The notes beneath the pieces are model-generated. The model saw only the letters and a list, made by a program, of their open reading frames with translations. It had not been told where the DNA came from and made no database searches. 64,000 bases of DNA. It comes from Nilaparvata lugens. Taxonomy: Eukaryota; Arthropoda; Insecta; Hemiptera; Delphacidae. Positions 20,913 through 31,199 of this stretch are shown one piece after another; position 1 is the first letter of the stretch; the number at the start of each line of letters is the position of its first letter. Position numbers and translations under genes: made by a program. The stretch lies in assembly GCF_014356525.2 (NCBI RefSeq), contig NC_052511.1:51892068-51956067 (forward strand), read 5' to 3'.

Positions 20913-21745
20913 TTCCAAATTTTGATGAGTTTTATTCGAAGTGGATGAATTATTATTTATTCTTATGGCTTTTATTGGCAGAGAGATTCTTTTGGATGTT
21001 CTTCGTTGCCGTATTACCCAATATCATTTCCTATTAACACTCAAGTTTATAGGTTATATATTTAGTTCTTCGTATTGTTTTCTCACTAAAAATTTACACT
21101 TTAATTTCCTGAGTTTTTATTTTATAAAGTTTAAATCAAGAAAACTCAAATCTCAACACAAATTCGCATTCAAAAAGCGAACAAATATAACTTTTCGATG
21201 ATAATATTGTACTGAAAATTTCACATTAATTTTTTTTCTTTAATCCTATAGTGGATGAATGAATAGTTGAAATCAGAGAGAATAATAATTATTATCAGGA
21301 ATATTGTCTTCGATTCTCATAGAACCAGTTCTGAATCCCTTCAAATTGACATTAGAATTAACTCAAATCATACACCCAACAATAGAATAGCAATTCCTTC
21401 TAGTACTCAGGCTTCTTTGGATACTCGTTAATTTTCGTATCGCAACTTGAAATACTATTGAAAGTACATAATTGCTCGTTGTCAATAAATTACGAATACA
21501 AACCACAAGTACTTGAACAACACTCATCATTATTCACTAATTCTCTGTACTTGTAAGAATTATAAAACAATTACAAACCCAAATCTCCTAATTTGCTGAT
21601 AGATTTGAAGCATTTTATAGCTACAGGACAAATTACTTCTCCTTAGGAAGTAATGAACTTATGGCATGACAATTAAATTAATTTTGTATATATTCAGTAC
21701 TTGAGCTAGGATAACTAGGACATGATTAGGGTTGACAAAGGAGTG
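20913..21745. other. AT-rich unassigned DNA
   Basis: An 86-codon plus-strand frame starts at 20941 and is hydrophobic, Phe/Leu-rich. AT-rich DNA gives such frames often and nothing supports a gene. Confidence 0.4.
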
Positions 21746-22012
21746 GTGATTCAAGAGAAAAAAGAAAAAGAAGAAGAAGAAGAAGAAGAAGAAGAAGAGG
21801 GAGAAGAAGAAGAAGGAGAAAGAGAAGAGATTAAGAGAAGTGGTTGTGCATGATTACTATTGAATACATGATTCATATTTCAATGAACCTTATTCTTTCA
21901 TGGAAAAATTAGCAAAGCATATGGTGAGTAAAAGAAGGGATGAAGAAGAAGAAGAAGAAGAAGGAGGGGGAGGAGGAGGAGAAGGAGAAGAAAGAGAAGA
22001 GATTAAGAGAAG
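21746..22012 (+). repeat. Duplicated GAA-microsatellite module
   Basis: (GAA)n at about 21772-21797 and 21944-21962, each followed by GGAGAA and AGAGAAGAGATTAAGAGAAG. Two modules about 175 bases apart indicate a local duplication around a triplet repeat. Confidence 0.8.
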
Positions 22013-22500
22013 TGACTATCATTAATTTGTCAGTGACCAGTTCGAGTGTGCCAGCAAATCTATTGGAGCCTTCTTGCTTTGTTTTGTTATATATACACCA
22101 TTGTTAGCAGTAATTACGTTGTCCCAATACTTCTCCTTCTTCACAACTGCTTCTCCTCTCTGAATCCAGCTGCTAATAGTCAATAAGGACCTTATAAACC
22201 TTTCCTCAGCACAAATTGCCCTTCCTAACCAATTGGATCCTCCCGTTTCACTTTATCCTGTCACCATTAGTTGAATGTGATGCGTTATAGCGTTATATAT
22301 ACGGAATGCTGTCTATTGGAAGTGTGTGTCAGAATTCCTTATGAATAACATCAATGCTTTTCCATTCAAACAATGCTGTCAGTTTGAGATGAATATCACT
22401 CACTCACTATAATTCCTGTTACATTGATCTCTTCCTGGCCATAAGACTAGAGACTTCTCCTGATTTATGTTTTGCAATTAGAAAGCAAACGCACTTGACA
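22013..22500. other. Unassigned DNA
   Basis: Mixed composition with no repeat match inside the window and no convincing frame. Confidence 0.4.
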
Positions 22501-22836
22501 AGTCGGAAAACATTATCTTTTTCGCCACATTGCACAGAAAGCAGCTGTTTTCCAGTCCCTATGTAGATCTGAAAGACCTTGTTTGCAGACGACTCTCGTC
22601 TGACGTAAGAAACAGGTTTCTTTCCGGCCTAGGCCGGAAAGAGTACTCTTTCCAGCCGCTAACATGGAAGTCCGTAGTTAATAAGTCATCCGCTAGATCG
22701 GGCGAGTTTCAACTTTCTTCATCTGAAGTCGCCATTATTTCAGTTCGAATTTCGAATCAAACTAATTCAGCATTCACTTCGCAACCATTTTTATTCAATT
22801 ATTTATTGTTGATTAGCACATTCCCAATTTTCAAAA
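22501..22836. other. Leader region with a perfect 22-bp palindrome, upstream of the recombinase-like frame
   Basis: CTTTCCGGCCTAGGCCGGAAAG at 22620-22641, split here as CTTTCCGGCCT then AGGCCGGAAAG, is a perfect palindrome. CTCTTTCC follows again at 22647. A 104-codon frame (22530-22844) covers the area but has no known domain. Its position just before the ATG at 22837 suggests a promoter or 5' leader of a mobile gene. Confidence 0.45.
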
Positions 22837-22986
22837 ATGCTTGAAGATGACGACGCCCGTGATACTCCAAGTGAAATTTTTAAAGAATCTGAAATCCTGA
22901 CTGCAAATCTTCTACCACTAAGATCAAGAGATAGGTACGATAACGAGTATTCTTCATTTTGTACTCTTTATTTATTTTGTCAGTAA
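22837..22986 (+). pseudogene. Possible tyrosine-recombinase (Crypton-like) N-terminal fragment
   Basis: An ATG at 22837 opens 49 codons: an acidic start (MLEDDDARD), then LLPLRSRDRYDNEYSSFC, then a stop at 22984. The LLPxxSRxRYxxEYxxF pattern matches the SAM-like core-binding start of tyrosine recombinases used by Crypton transposons and their domesticated relatives. That family would continue for several hundred residues with the catalytic R...RHRY set, none of which follows here. An AGGT (AG/GTACGA) inside the codons at 22932-22940 could be a donor, or the copy is simply truncated. Codon use is less AT-biased than surrounding DNA. Assignment rests on one short motif. Confidence 0.4.
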
Positions 22987-23009
22987 TACCTGTAGTGTGG
23001 CAAAAATAT

Positions 23010-23145
23010 CGTTCGCACCATGGGCAAAAATGTTTTTCCGGCTCTCAATCTTTTCTAGTCCTCGGCCTACGGCCTCGGGGCTTGAAAACCGATTTCGAAC
23101 CGGAAAAATCTCATTTTCTGCTCTAGGTGCGAAATAACTATTTCG
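23010..23145. other. Palindromic block with CCTCGGCCTACGGCCTCGGGG centre
   Basis: Arms GTTCGCACC and GGTGCGAAATAAC, then TTTTTCCGG and CCGGAAAAA, mirror around a GC-rich core at about 23062-23082. Comparable cores lie at 42090, 58565 and 56090. It probably marks the border of the mobile element carrying the recombinase-like frame. Confidence 0.55.
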
Positions 23146-23398
23146 ATTAAGGATTTTGTTACATTAGAAACTGTTTTTGATTATCGATATGAGTGTGAAT
23201 TATTCTATAATAATTGGATTCTATTGGGTAGGAGTGATAAAATTACGCTTTAGGATTCATTGTTTGATGTAGAATTAGAATTTATTACTGTGATTCCTGA
23301 GCTCTTTAGGGCCATATGCACCTTTATCACTAATCCATGTTTACTTGTAGATAATGTTGTATCCATCATAATGTGTTTCATTCGGGGCTCAAACGAAC

Positions 23399-23637
23399 AG
23401 TTGACATTATAATTATCATTTAACGAAAATCCCAAATAAATGCGGCAAATCACCCCGAAGACTTCTGCTACTGCAGACATTGACAACAGGGTTAACAGCT
23501 AGATGGAAATTCGATGAGAACTACTATCCAAAAATTATTAGGGGTTTTTCGTTAAATAATAATTATATATTAATTAGAATTTGAATAAATGCATTCTCTA
23601 TTTAATTTCATCTGTAGTTGACATTATTTCTCAGTTT
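23399..23637. mobile_element. SINE G, copy 3, with internal inversion and 12-bp target duplication
   Basis: AGTTGACATTAT occurs at 23399-23410 and again at 23626-23637. Between them the SINE body lies reversed (23411-23545, read on the minus strand as TTTTTGGATAGTAGTTCTCA ... TGTCTGCAGTAGCAGAAG). The SINE 3' part lies forward (23548-23625, ending AATTTCATCTGT). Both halves overlap at TTTTCGTTAAAT. This head-inverted structure is what twin-primed reverse transcription gives. Confidence 0.75.
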
Positions 23638-23935
23638 ACAAGTATCAGCATATGGGTCTTAAAAATGATGAACTATTCATGATAAGCATATTTCTTCTTG
23701 TACCTAGCTCTTAGTACAAGACAAAATATGCGTTTTATCTGCAGCTGAATTACTCATAAGAGTTTGTTTTGGTGGAAACAAATTTACAATTCTTGAATAC
23801 ACATTCAACAACATAATAATCGATCCATATTTTATTGCGAATCAACACAACCCACCCCAACACCATCTTCCAATACAAGACGGTACCTCAAAATAATCAA
23901 TCTATAGTATAGAAGTAGCTCTCTCTGACGGTACC

Positions 23936-24106
23936 TAAAGGTGCGTACAGATATACGTGCCGCGAACATGAGCAATTCACTTTTAATCAGCTGACTATAT
24001 CTGTATTTTTACAGAAACGGTAAGGTACAGATATAAAAAGCTTGGCATCAGCTGATTAAAAGTGAATTGCTCATGTTCGCGGCGCGTATATCAGTACGCA
24101 CCTTTA
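23936..24106. mobile_element. Family J hairpin MITE, copy 2
   Basis: TAAAGGTGCGTACAGATATA at the left and its complement TACGCACCTTTA at the right. Arms of about 65 bases, including GCGAACATGAGCAATTCAC and TTTTAATCAGCTGA, are almost perfect complements around a loop of about 40 bases. It would fold into one long stem; there is no coding capacity. Confidence 0.92.
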
Positions 24107-24294
24107 TCTGTACGACGCACATCAGTCTACTATTAAAATACAAATAATACAACTAACAAGTACAAAGTTGGACAATTATTGAAGTCGGAACAATTTATCA
24201 CAATCCAAGACGAAAAAATTCACAAAACACAACGAACACAAAATAAAACAATCACAGATAGAACACACAGTGCTAAGCAACTTGACTTGGTATA
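24107..24294. other. Spacer, possible LINE continuation
   Basis: AC-rich on the plus strand. Just left of the reverse transcriptase fragment a shifted minus-strand frame may still belong to the decayed LINE. No other signal. Confidence 0.35.
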
Positions 24295-24602
24295 TCACAA
24301 AGCCATTGGACTCGAAGAAATCATATACTGTAGTTGAATGGTAATAACATACTCGAAAATCTTGCTGAAGGCAGGTGGAACAGATATAGGTCTAAAGTTT
24401 TCCGATGAATTTTTGTCCCCTTTCTTGTGAATAGGCACTGTTTTGGAATGTTTAAGCAGAGATGGAAAAACGGCTTCTCTTATGCAGGCGTTTAAACAGG
24501 TTGTTAATGGCAATAATATGAATCTGATGATTTGCTTGATCGAAGAGCTGGAATGAGAATAAATGCCTTACTGGAGAAGGCTTTCATCTTGGAGACTATA
24601 TC
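24295..24602 (-). pseudogene. LINE reverse transcriptase fragment (downstream part)
   Basis: The minus strand encodes PLTTCLNACIREAVFPSLLK, then VPIHKKGDKNSSENFRPISV and PAFSKIFEYVI. The KxGD...N(Y/F)RPIS...FSKIFE(Y/R)VI series is the first fingers block of non-LTR reverse transcriptases (jockey/CR1-type). The YxDD active site is absent. The frame shifts and stops near both ends. The upstream part of the same LINE lies at 25421-25622, separated by family A copy 4. Confidence 0.9.
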
Positions 24603-25420
24603 AAAAAATCTGGTGTGGCGCACTCACACAACTTTCCTTGCCGTTATGAAAATTGATCACCTGACGCTAGTGTACTCGCGCATCTCAAGTCTACTATTCA
24701 AAGATATGAGACAGCTGGTGATAGGTCAATAACGCTGGGAACACACGAGGTCTGCTATCTCTTCGTAGTGAATGAATTAATAGAACCAACAGTTGCCAAC
24801 AGTTTGCAATTTAATAATCACAGATTTCTCGGATTTCAAGCTTCTTTTCAATTCTAGGTGGAAATGTTACTGAACATTACTTGCAGAGATTTTCATGCTC
24901 AATCTTTTCCACTTGAAATTTTTTATTTAAATTGTATATGGAGGCTGATAATATGATAATCTAAAATCAAACTTTGCATAGATGGGGTGGAGCTCCTGAA
25001 ATTTTTACAGATATGGGACTTGTTGCAGTTGATAGAGCTTATTGATTACTATTCAATAACTTTAATCAAAATCAATTGCTTAAGAGCTTATCAATGACTA
25101 TTCCAGGTATAAATTTGATCAAACTCGTTGGAGAAAATTGCGAAAAACCCTGTTTTTGACAACATTTTCGCCATTTTAGCCGCCATCTTGGATTGCATTT
25201 GATCGAAATTGTTCGTGTCGGATCCTTATGTGTAAGAACCTTACCTCATACACACACACACACACACACACATACAGATCAATACCCAAAAAACACTTTT
25301 TTGGACTCAGGGGACCTTGAAACGTATAGAAATTTAGAAATTGATTCTAATAATTAATCCCTAATTTTTTTCGGAAAGCAATACTTCCTTACCCATGGTA
25401 ATAGGGCAAGGAAAGTAAAA
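24603..25420 (-). mobile_element. Family A repeat, copy 4, inserted in a LINE
   Basis: On the plus strand it starts AAAAAATCTGGTGTGGCGC and ends GGGCAAGGAAAGTAAAA, so the element is reversed. A short CA core lies at 25250-25272. It has the same tail subtype as copies 1 and 5. It splits the LINE between the conserved linker (ending CDQI) and the reverse transcriptase core, so it is younger than the LINE. Confidence 0.92.
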
Positions 25421-25622
25421 TTTGATCACACGTTACCTCTTTCAATTCAAATAACGCCTGTGAAGTAGAGACAAGAAGCTCCTCGGCGAGATTTTCGGAT
25501 GGATCAATTTCTTCATGAATTCTCTCCACAGTACGAAAGAAGTGTTGATTGAATTCTTCTGCAGTAAGAGAAGTAACAGTGGACTGTGTTGGCTTGGAAT
25601 TTTTGAACCACAAAATGGTTCA
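25421..25622 (-). pseudogene. LINE ORF2 linker fragment (upstream part)
   Basis: The minus-strand frame reads SLTAEEFNQHFFRTVERI and later FELKEVTCDQI before the family A insertion; an in-frame stop at 25620-25622 caps it upstream. The F(N)xxF...F.LK.VT.(D/E)(Q/E)(I/V)L arrangement is the usual segment between endonuclease and reverse transcriptase in LINE ORF2. It belongs with 24295-24602. Confidence 0.8.
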
Positions 25623-25772
25623 ATCCAGCTTAATTGAATTTCTTACAATCGAATAAAAATATTCAACAATAAACCTAGCATCAAGAATGCCAAATATGTA
25701 GAAAGATCTTGCAAAAACAATATTATAAGATCAGAGAGGAATTCAACAAACTAAGTACAATAAGTAATAATG

Positions 25773-26016
25773 TTGAAGAGGAATAATAATAATAATAATA
25801 ATAATAATATCGAGTGACCTAGCTGGCTCAGGTCTGGTGTCAGAGTTTTCAGGTCGCAACTGATCAATTTCAGAGCCTCTGACATGACCTACCGAATGCT
25901 TTCTAGGCAGCCGGGACCGACGGCTTAACGTGTCCATCCGAAACACGGGAGTGGCCCGAGATAAATATCTTGCCCGGGCCGGGATTTGAACCCGGCCACT
26001 CCTTTGAAGAGGAATA
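25773..26016 (-). mobile_element. SINE H, copy 1, with 13-bp target duplication
   Basis: TTGAAGAGGAATA at 25773-25785 and 26004-26016 flank a 218-base unit. Read on the minus strand it begins GGAGTGGCCGGGTTCAAATC, carrying a pol III B-box (GGTTCAAATCC), continues through CCGTCGGTCCCGGCTG, and ends in (ATT)n. No A-box lies upstream, so it is either slightly 5'-truncated or a B-box-only head. Recent insertion is supported by the perfect duplication. Confidence 0.92.
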
Positions 26017-27065
26017 CAACTAACAAATGAGAGATAATATTGATAGATATAACAGGAGACAAATAGATGAAGATATTCTACAAATAATCAAACAAACAGA
26101 ATGATAAACACCAAGAATAATCTTGAACAATATTTTGATCAACTGTCGCTACAAATTATTACAAAACGATGTCGCCGAGGGAGAGAGAAAGAAAACTTTT
26201 ATTCCCGAATTATTTCCAACACCGAAACGAGGTGTACCATGAGATTTTTATGTGCAAACAACTGGAAAATGAAAAGCACTCATTTTTCCTCCGGTTTCAC
26301 TTCAATTTTCACACGGAGGGGCGACAAAAGAAGTTTAAAAATGAAGATGGCGTTTGGGGGAGGTACGATGAAGTGTGAGGGGAGGGTAGCTCCATTCACT
26401 TTAATGTATCTCACACTTTTTTCGGGAGTCTGATAATACAGGCAAGATGATGATGAAGTTTATACGTCCGAAAAAGTAGTGTCTCGCAGAGAAACACCGG
26501 GGGCAATTTAGTCTAGCTAGACCCTTTCTTTGGAGCTCTTTGCAACACTCTTTCTCTCTCTGGAGTAATTGTCTCCTTCCGTGGCTCGTCATCTCCCCTT
26601 GTTGAAAAATAAACGGAGAAAAAACTCACTGATAGTGGTTTCACAGGATAAATGAATTGTGAGATGAACCTCTTGCAGGAAACACCATAAAACAATTCAG
26701 TTGCTGTGTTCACGAGTTTTTAAAGTGATTTGGTATTTTGAGAGGGGCTCGAACACGATGAGTTTTGGGATTTTGTTTTTTTAAAGATGAGTGGGATTGA
26801 AGTGTGATTTGATGTAATAAGACGTTGAAGTGCATCGAGGGACAAGATTTCATGTCACAATCACAGAATATATATTGAGAGTTTGGCTGTCCTGGAATGC
26901 CAATTCATAGTACGAATTACTTTATCGTGTAAACGAGATAGTAAGTAAATTCCCTAGTTAAGAGGAATTGGATAACCCAGTATATGGGATGAATATTTGA
27001 ATAACTTTATAAAGAACAAGGTTAGCTAATAAAATCTATAACATCACTGTATAATGATATATATG
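26017..27065. other. Unassigned DNA with overlapping short frames
   Basis: Open frames of 60-110 codons exist on both strands between 26101 and 26713, none with a known domain. Composition is closer to balanced at 26290-26600. This could hide a host exon, but there is no paired splice evidence. Confidence 0.35.
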
Positions 27066-27766
27066 TAGTATCTTACGTCACACGGACGGTAAAGAGCCTT
27101 TTGCAGGCGAAAATGATGTTTCTACACAAGGCGTTAGCCGAGACTAGGATTTCATTTGAGCACTGCAAAAGACATTCACGTCCAAGTAATGTACACTTTT
27201 CTTGTCATACTAATCTGAAGAAGAATAATTGAGAAATAGAAAACATTACCTGCTTATGCTGAAGTCACTACATGCAATCTCTAAACATAACCTAGTTTAC
27301 AAATTCAGAATCAGGAATTTTGCGAAAGTTGACAAAACGCGCTGAAGGTGGTTTTTTGTAGCAGTTTTGCTGTTCCTACGTGTATCTCGGATAGATCGTA
27401 TTTAGGAACTAGGAAACATACTCGGCTGTAAAGAAAACATATGGTTTCACTTTTTGTGTAGTTGAGAAGTTGATATTGTGGTAATTATTCATATTGAATG
27501 AAAAAGACTGAGAAATTGTCAAAAAACCACTGATTTATTGATAATTAGAAAGACCGGTTTCGGTTATTACACCATTGCCAATCTCTGATAAACAGTTTAT
27601 CAGACAATTTTTGACAATTTCTCAGTCTTTTTCATTCAACATATGGTTTCATTACAGTAGAGTATGCTGTGATAAGAATAATATATTTATTTGTTCTGCA
27701 AACAGCTGTTTACTGGCTTGATTTCATGTATGGAAAACAGTTGAGATTGAATGTCTATGACAAAAA
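27066..27766 (+). mobile_element. Family E element, copy 1
   Basis: Starts TAGTATCTTACGTCACACGG and ends ATGTCTATGACAAAAAATA. The first 120 bases form an imperfect palindrome around GCGTTAGCCGAGAC, with arms CCTTTTGCAG and CTGCAAAAG and outer GGACGG/CACGTCC. A reversed copy lacking the internal insertion is at 55681-56172, and comparing them fixes the insertion site. Confidence 0.85.
27450..27638 (+). mobile_element. Family F insertion with 13-bp target duplication
   Basis: ACATATGGTTTCA is duplicated at 27437-27449 and 27639-27651; the empty site is seen in family E copy 2. The 189-base insert has inverted arms TGAATGAAAAAGACTGAGAA and TTCTCAGTCTTTTTCATTCA, with CCGGTTTCGGTTATTACACC between them. 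The long, exact duplication points to reverse-transcription-based insertion, unusual for a foldback shape. Confidence 0.85.
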
Positions 27767-28456
27767 ATATATGATGAAGGTCAATGAATGACAATGGCAG
27801 AGGTCGAACAACGGTGAATATTATTCACTAAAACAATATAATATAAAAAATGATGATTTTTAATAATAGTTTATGAGAATCCGTACAGGGACATTCTTGT
27901 TTTGAAGTTTTTCAGATTTGAAGATTTGAAAGTTTGTAAATTTTAAGATTCAGGTTCCGATGGTTCAAATTCAATTCAAACTTATCTCTGATAAAATATA
28001 TTATGAGTATTGCTAGTGTCATAGCATTCGGAACAACAGTTAATTGCGACGGTAAAACATCATTTTATCACTTTATTACCAGGATGTGGTGAGAGTTGTT
28101 ACGTCCTACACATATATTGATAATTTCAGTCAGTTTAGAATTGGGTTGAGGGAAATATTAACGTGTCTGAACACCAATTAACTGATAAGGAGACGTGTTA
28201 CAAATGTTGTTCTTATCTCCGAAAAGGTTGATAAACAAATTTCATTAGTAGTAAATTACGTTTTTATATTCAAAAGTGTTGGGGTCCTAGAACGTAACGT
28301 TTGGCGTAGACAAGCATAAATACTAATCATAATAATTGGGATGGAAATAGAATACATTACAGGAATGAGTTGAATATTACATCAGTACAAACATTATAAT
28401 CTTCGGAATGGTGATTTAGATCTTAGTTCTGAGTTCTAATCTCAGGAATATGAATC
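27767..28456. other. AT-rich unassigned DNA
   Basis: No repeat match within the window and no frame of interest. Confidence 0.45.
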
Positions 28457-28675
28457 TATAGTGAGGTCCACGTTATAATGGCAGTGGATAAAGATAGAAG
28501 AATAGCGATGCCGATTTTGTTCATTAATTAATTATATTTCTACACTGTCAAAAACATAATTGGCATCGTTTTGGACCTAGAAAAGGATAGTACCACCGGC
28601 TTTGTCAAATGATAGACAAGGATAGCAAAATCAAAGTTGATCAAATACTGTCATTATAACGTGGACCTCACTATA
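28457..28675 (+). mobile_element. MITE M, copy 1
   Basis: TATAGTGAGGTCCACGTTAT to ATAACGTGGACCTCACTATA, inverted ends of at least 20 bases. The interior GGATAGTACCACCGGCTTTG is shared with copy 2 at 54736. 219 bases, TA target, no coding capacity: a Tc1/mariner-style MITE by target and length. Confidence 0.93.
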
Positions 28676-29095
28676 GATGATGTAATCGAAGTCGAATAAA
28701 AAGTAAAATATACAAAATTGTGTCATCCAAATAGTATATTTTTATGTAGATCACTACATATGCAAAACAATCAATGCGATGTTACGTATCATTAAAATTT
28801 CACGGTCACTCGAACAAATACTTCTCAAATCAATAATTTTTATTGTAATAATCCCACGATTAGGATTACGATCATAATACCGGTTACGATTATTACAATA
28901 TCGCATTACCAATACTTCACTTATTACCAAAATACCATTATAAATTAATTACAATATATCATAACGATCACAATGTCACAAGGCTGAACACTTGAACTGT
29001 TTCAACTGCAGTCATATAGACCACACATTTTCGGTTGAGGAAATTATAGAGAAAGGATTTGAAGGGTGAATAGATGAGCATTTAGATAATATTAC
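28676..29095. other. AT-rich DNA with small repeats
   Basis: Degenerate TTACGATYATAATACC and ATTACAATAT words recur at 28840-28970. No gene. Confidence 0.45.
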
Positions 29096-29440
29096 GACAC
29101 GTGCAACAAAGAATAGAAAAGTAGACGATACAGAAGAAGAAGAAAATGAAGAAGAAGAAGAAGAAGAAGAAGATTGAACAATAGAAAAGAAAAAGTAGAT
29201 GATAGAGAAGGAAAACAAGAAGATGATGAAGAAGAAAGTGAGTACTGTAGATGAAAATTGAAGAAGAAAGCTGTTTGTTGTACAACGAAATTAGTAGGGA
29301 ATTATTCCGAGTCGAAGAAAGTACTGCGGTGGGCATTAAAGGAGAAGAAGAATACGAAGATAGAGAAGAAGAAGAGGAAAGAAAAGGAGAAGAAGCGTAG
29401 AAGTAGAAAGGGAAGGGGGAAATAAACAGGATAAAGGGTG
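29096..29440 (+). repeat. Purine tract with (GAA)n
   Basis: GAAGAAGAAGAAGAAGAAG at about 29147-29172, with GAGAAGAAGAAGAGG blocks to 29400. Minus-strand open frames are Ser/Phe repeats only. Confidence 0.85.
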
Positions 29441-29865
29441 TGGTTTGAAGATGGGTTTGTTGGGTTTTTACTGTAAAGAGGAAAAGACAAAACTTTGCAA
29501 GTTGCTAGCGATGAAGGTGAGTGCGCGTGAGTGAGTCGGAGGGAGAAAGGAAATTATAGGGAGAGAAAGAGAGGAATTAACCAATGCCATTTGCTTTTTC
29601 GGTTGACGAAATTCTGCTTTTTGACGAGACACCCTTTATTCTGTTGATTTCGGTATTGTACTGCCGGTAAATTGTATTCCAAGAGGCAAAATCTGTTTAT
29701 ATTTCCTTCTACAGTATTCCAATGCTATTTTACTTTTTCAAGATAACTGTATAATGAGTTTTTAGTAGAGTAGTAGAGAAGGTGAGATTGGTATTATCAT
29801 AGACAAAATAAACAGTCTTGGACAATCAATAAATGAATAGATAAATAATCTTGAATCTGTGCTAA
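29441..29865. other. Unassigned DNA
   Basis: Includes a GAGTGAGTCGGAGGGAGAAAG purine patch near 29527; otherwise nothing recognised. Confidence 0.4.
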
Positions 29866-30350
29866 TATACAGGGTGATTCTTAATTATGGTAAAATAATT
29901 TAATACGTGATAGTAGAGGTAAAAATGAGAAAAAAAGTTCTTATAAACATATATCCATAAACGCTTCATTAGCGAGCTATACAGGGTGAAAGATTTCGCC
30001 CGGAATTCAGTTCCTCTGGTGAAATACACCGATACTGAATTGTTTGGGGACTAGTTTTTGATAAAATTATGCTGGATTAATATGGAAAAATATCTGAAAA
30101 ATTGAATAAAACTAGTCAAGAAGCTGTAGTGTGAGTAGTTTTTGAGAAAAAAGTTGAAATATGCAAAAAATCTAAGTAGAAAAAGAGTAGAAAAGTAGAA
30201 AAACAGACTTCTACGTTTGATGCCCAATAACTTTCTTTAATGACCAGTAAACAAATACAGTAATTTTTTGCAATAAAAATTGTAGAGAATTTAATTCTGA
30301 AAAGAATTATGTAAGTTGTGTAAACTAAATTTAAATAAAAGTTGAATAAA
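29866..30350 (+). mobile_element. Fragment of a TACAGGGTGA-bearing repeat
   Basis: TATACAGGGTGATTCTTAAT at 29866 and CTATACAGGGTGAAAG at 29988, 121 bases apart. The ACAGGGTGNTTC word recurs in arthropod mobile elements. The right boundary is not visible and no second copy occurs here, so the extent is a guess. Confidence 0.35.
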
Positions 30351-31199
30351 ATTTATTCTTATTGTGATGAATTTTTTAAATAGACCTCATGAGAAGAGAG
30401 AAAAATTGTGATTTACCTTTTAAAATGAAAGAATTTGCTAAAGGAATAGTTAGCGACCGAGCGATAAAGCTTACTTATCAGTAACTGTATATTAGATAAG
30501 AGTACCATTCTGTACCGAATATTTTCTAGAAAATTATTCAATAAAATTATAATTATTCTGCAAATAAAGCACGAATTATTTATGAATTGCTCATTGAATT
30601 TTGAGGTTACACTTTGTTTACTGCCGATCAGATGTTTAAAGCAGTTCGAACACAGCTGACTGATTCAAAGTATTGTCAAATGTCATGCCAGTTTCATGCA
30701 AGGTATAATAATATCATTCCTAAAAATTATAAAACTATCAATAAAGGACCAAGAATTTCGAATAAAAAATAAAATGTTATATTATTGTTGAAATTATTTA
30801 TTACTTAAGAAATTATATTATAATGTCAGGTCTTATTGTAACTAACTAGGTCATATCATGAACAGCATATTATTGATAAAAACAGCAGAAATTAATTATA
30901 ACAGTCTCAAACATAATAAGAATTGTAAAAGAATATTAATTTATTAATTATTACTTCAACTGAACCACATGGTGATTAAACCTCTTTGGCAAGCCTAAGC
31001 CAAACATAGTGCATAGAAATAGCACCAAAAAGGTGATCGTTTGAAAGCAACACATGTTAATCTACTATCAGACAACAAACCTGCCTTATCATATACGCTA
31101 GCACATATACATTGTATAAGAGGAACTATGTCTAGAAGATTGAGCAGTTTTAAGAATATTATATAAACTGAGTTATTATTGTAATTAAAGGAATTATAT
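30351..31199. other. AT-rich unassigned DNA
   Basis: No frame, repeat copy or element end identified. Confidence 0.45.

Noticed and set aside
25780..26010. Possible tRNA with GGGTTCAAATCCCGG arm on the minus strand
   Set aside because: Only the B-box arm is present; target duplications and an ATT tail show a SINE insertion.
26101..26713. Overlapping frames on both strands considered as a gene
   Set aside because: Frames of 60-110 codons in conflicting phases, no domain, and no splice structure visible.
30000..30350. TACAGGGTGA element considered as a complete DNA transposon
   Set aside because: No inverted partner of the end motif is found to the right, so no boundary can be given.
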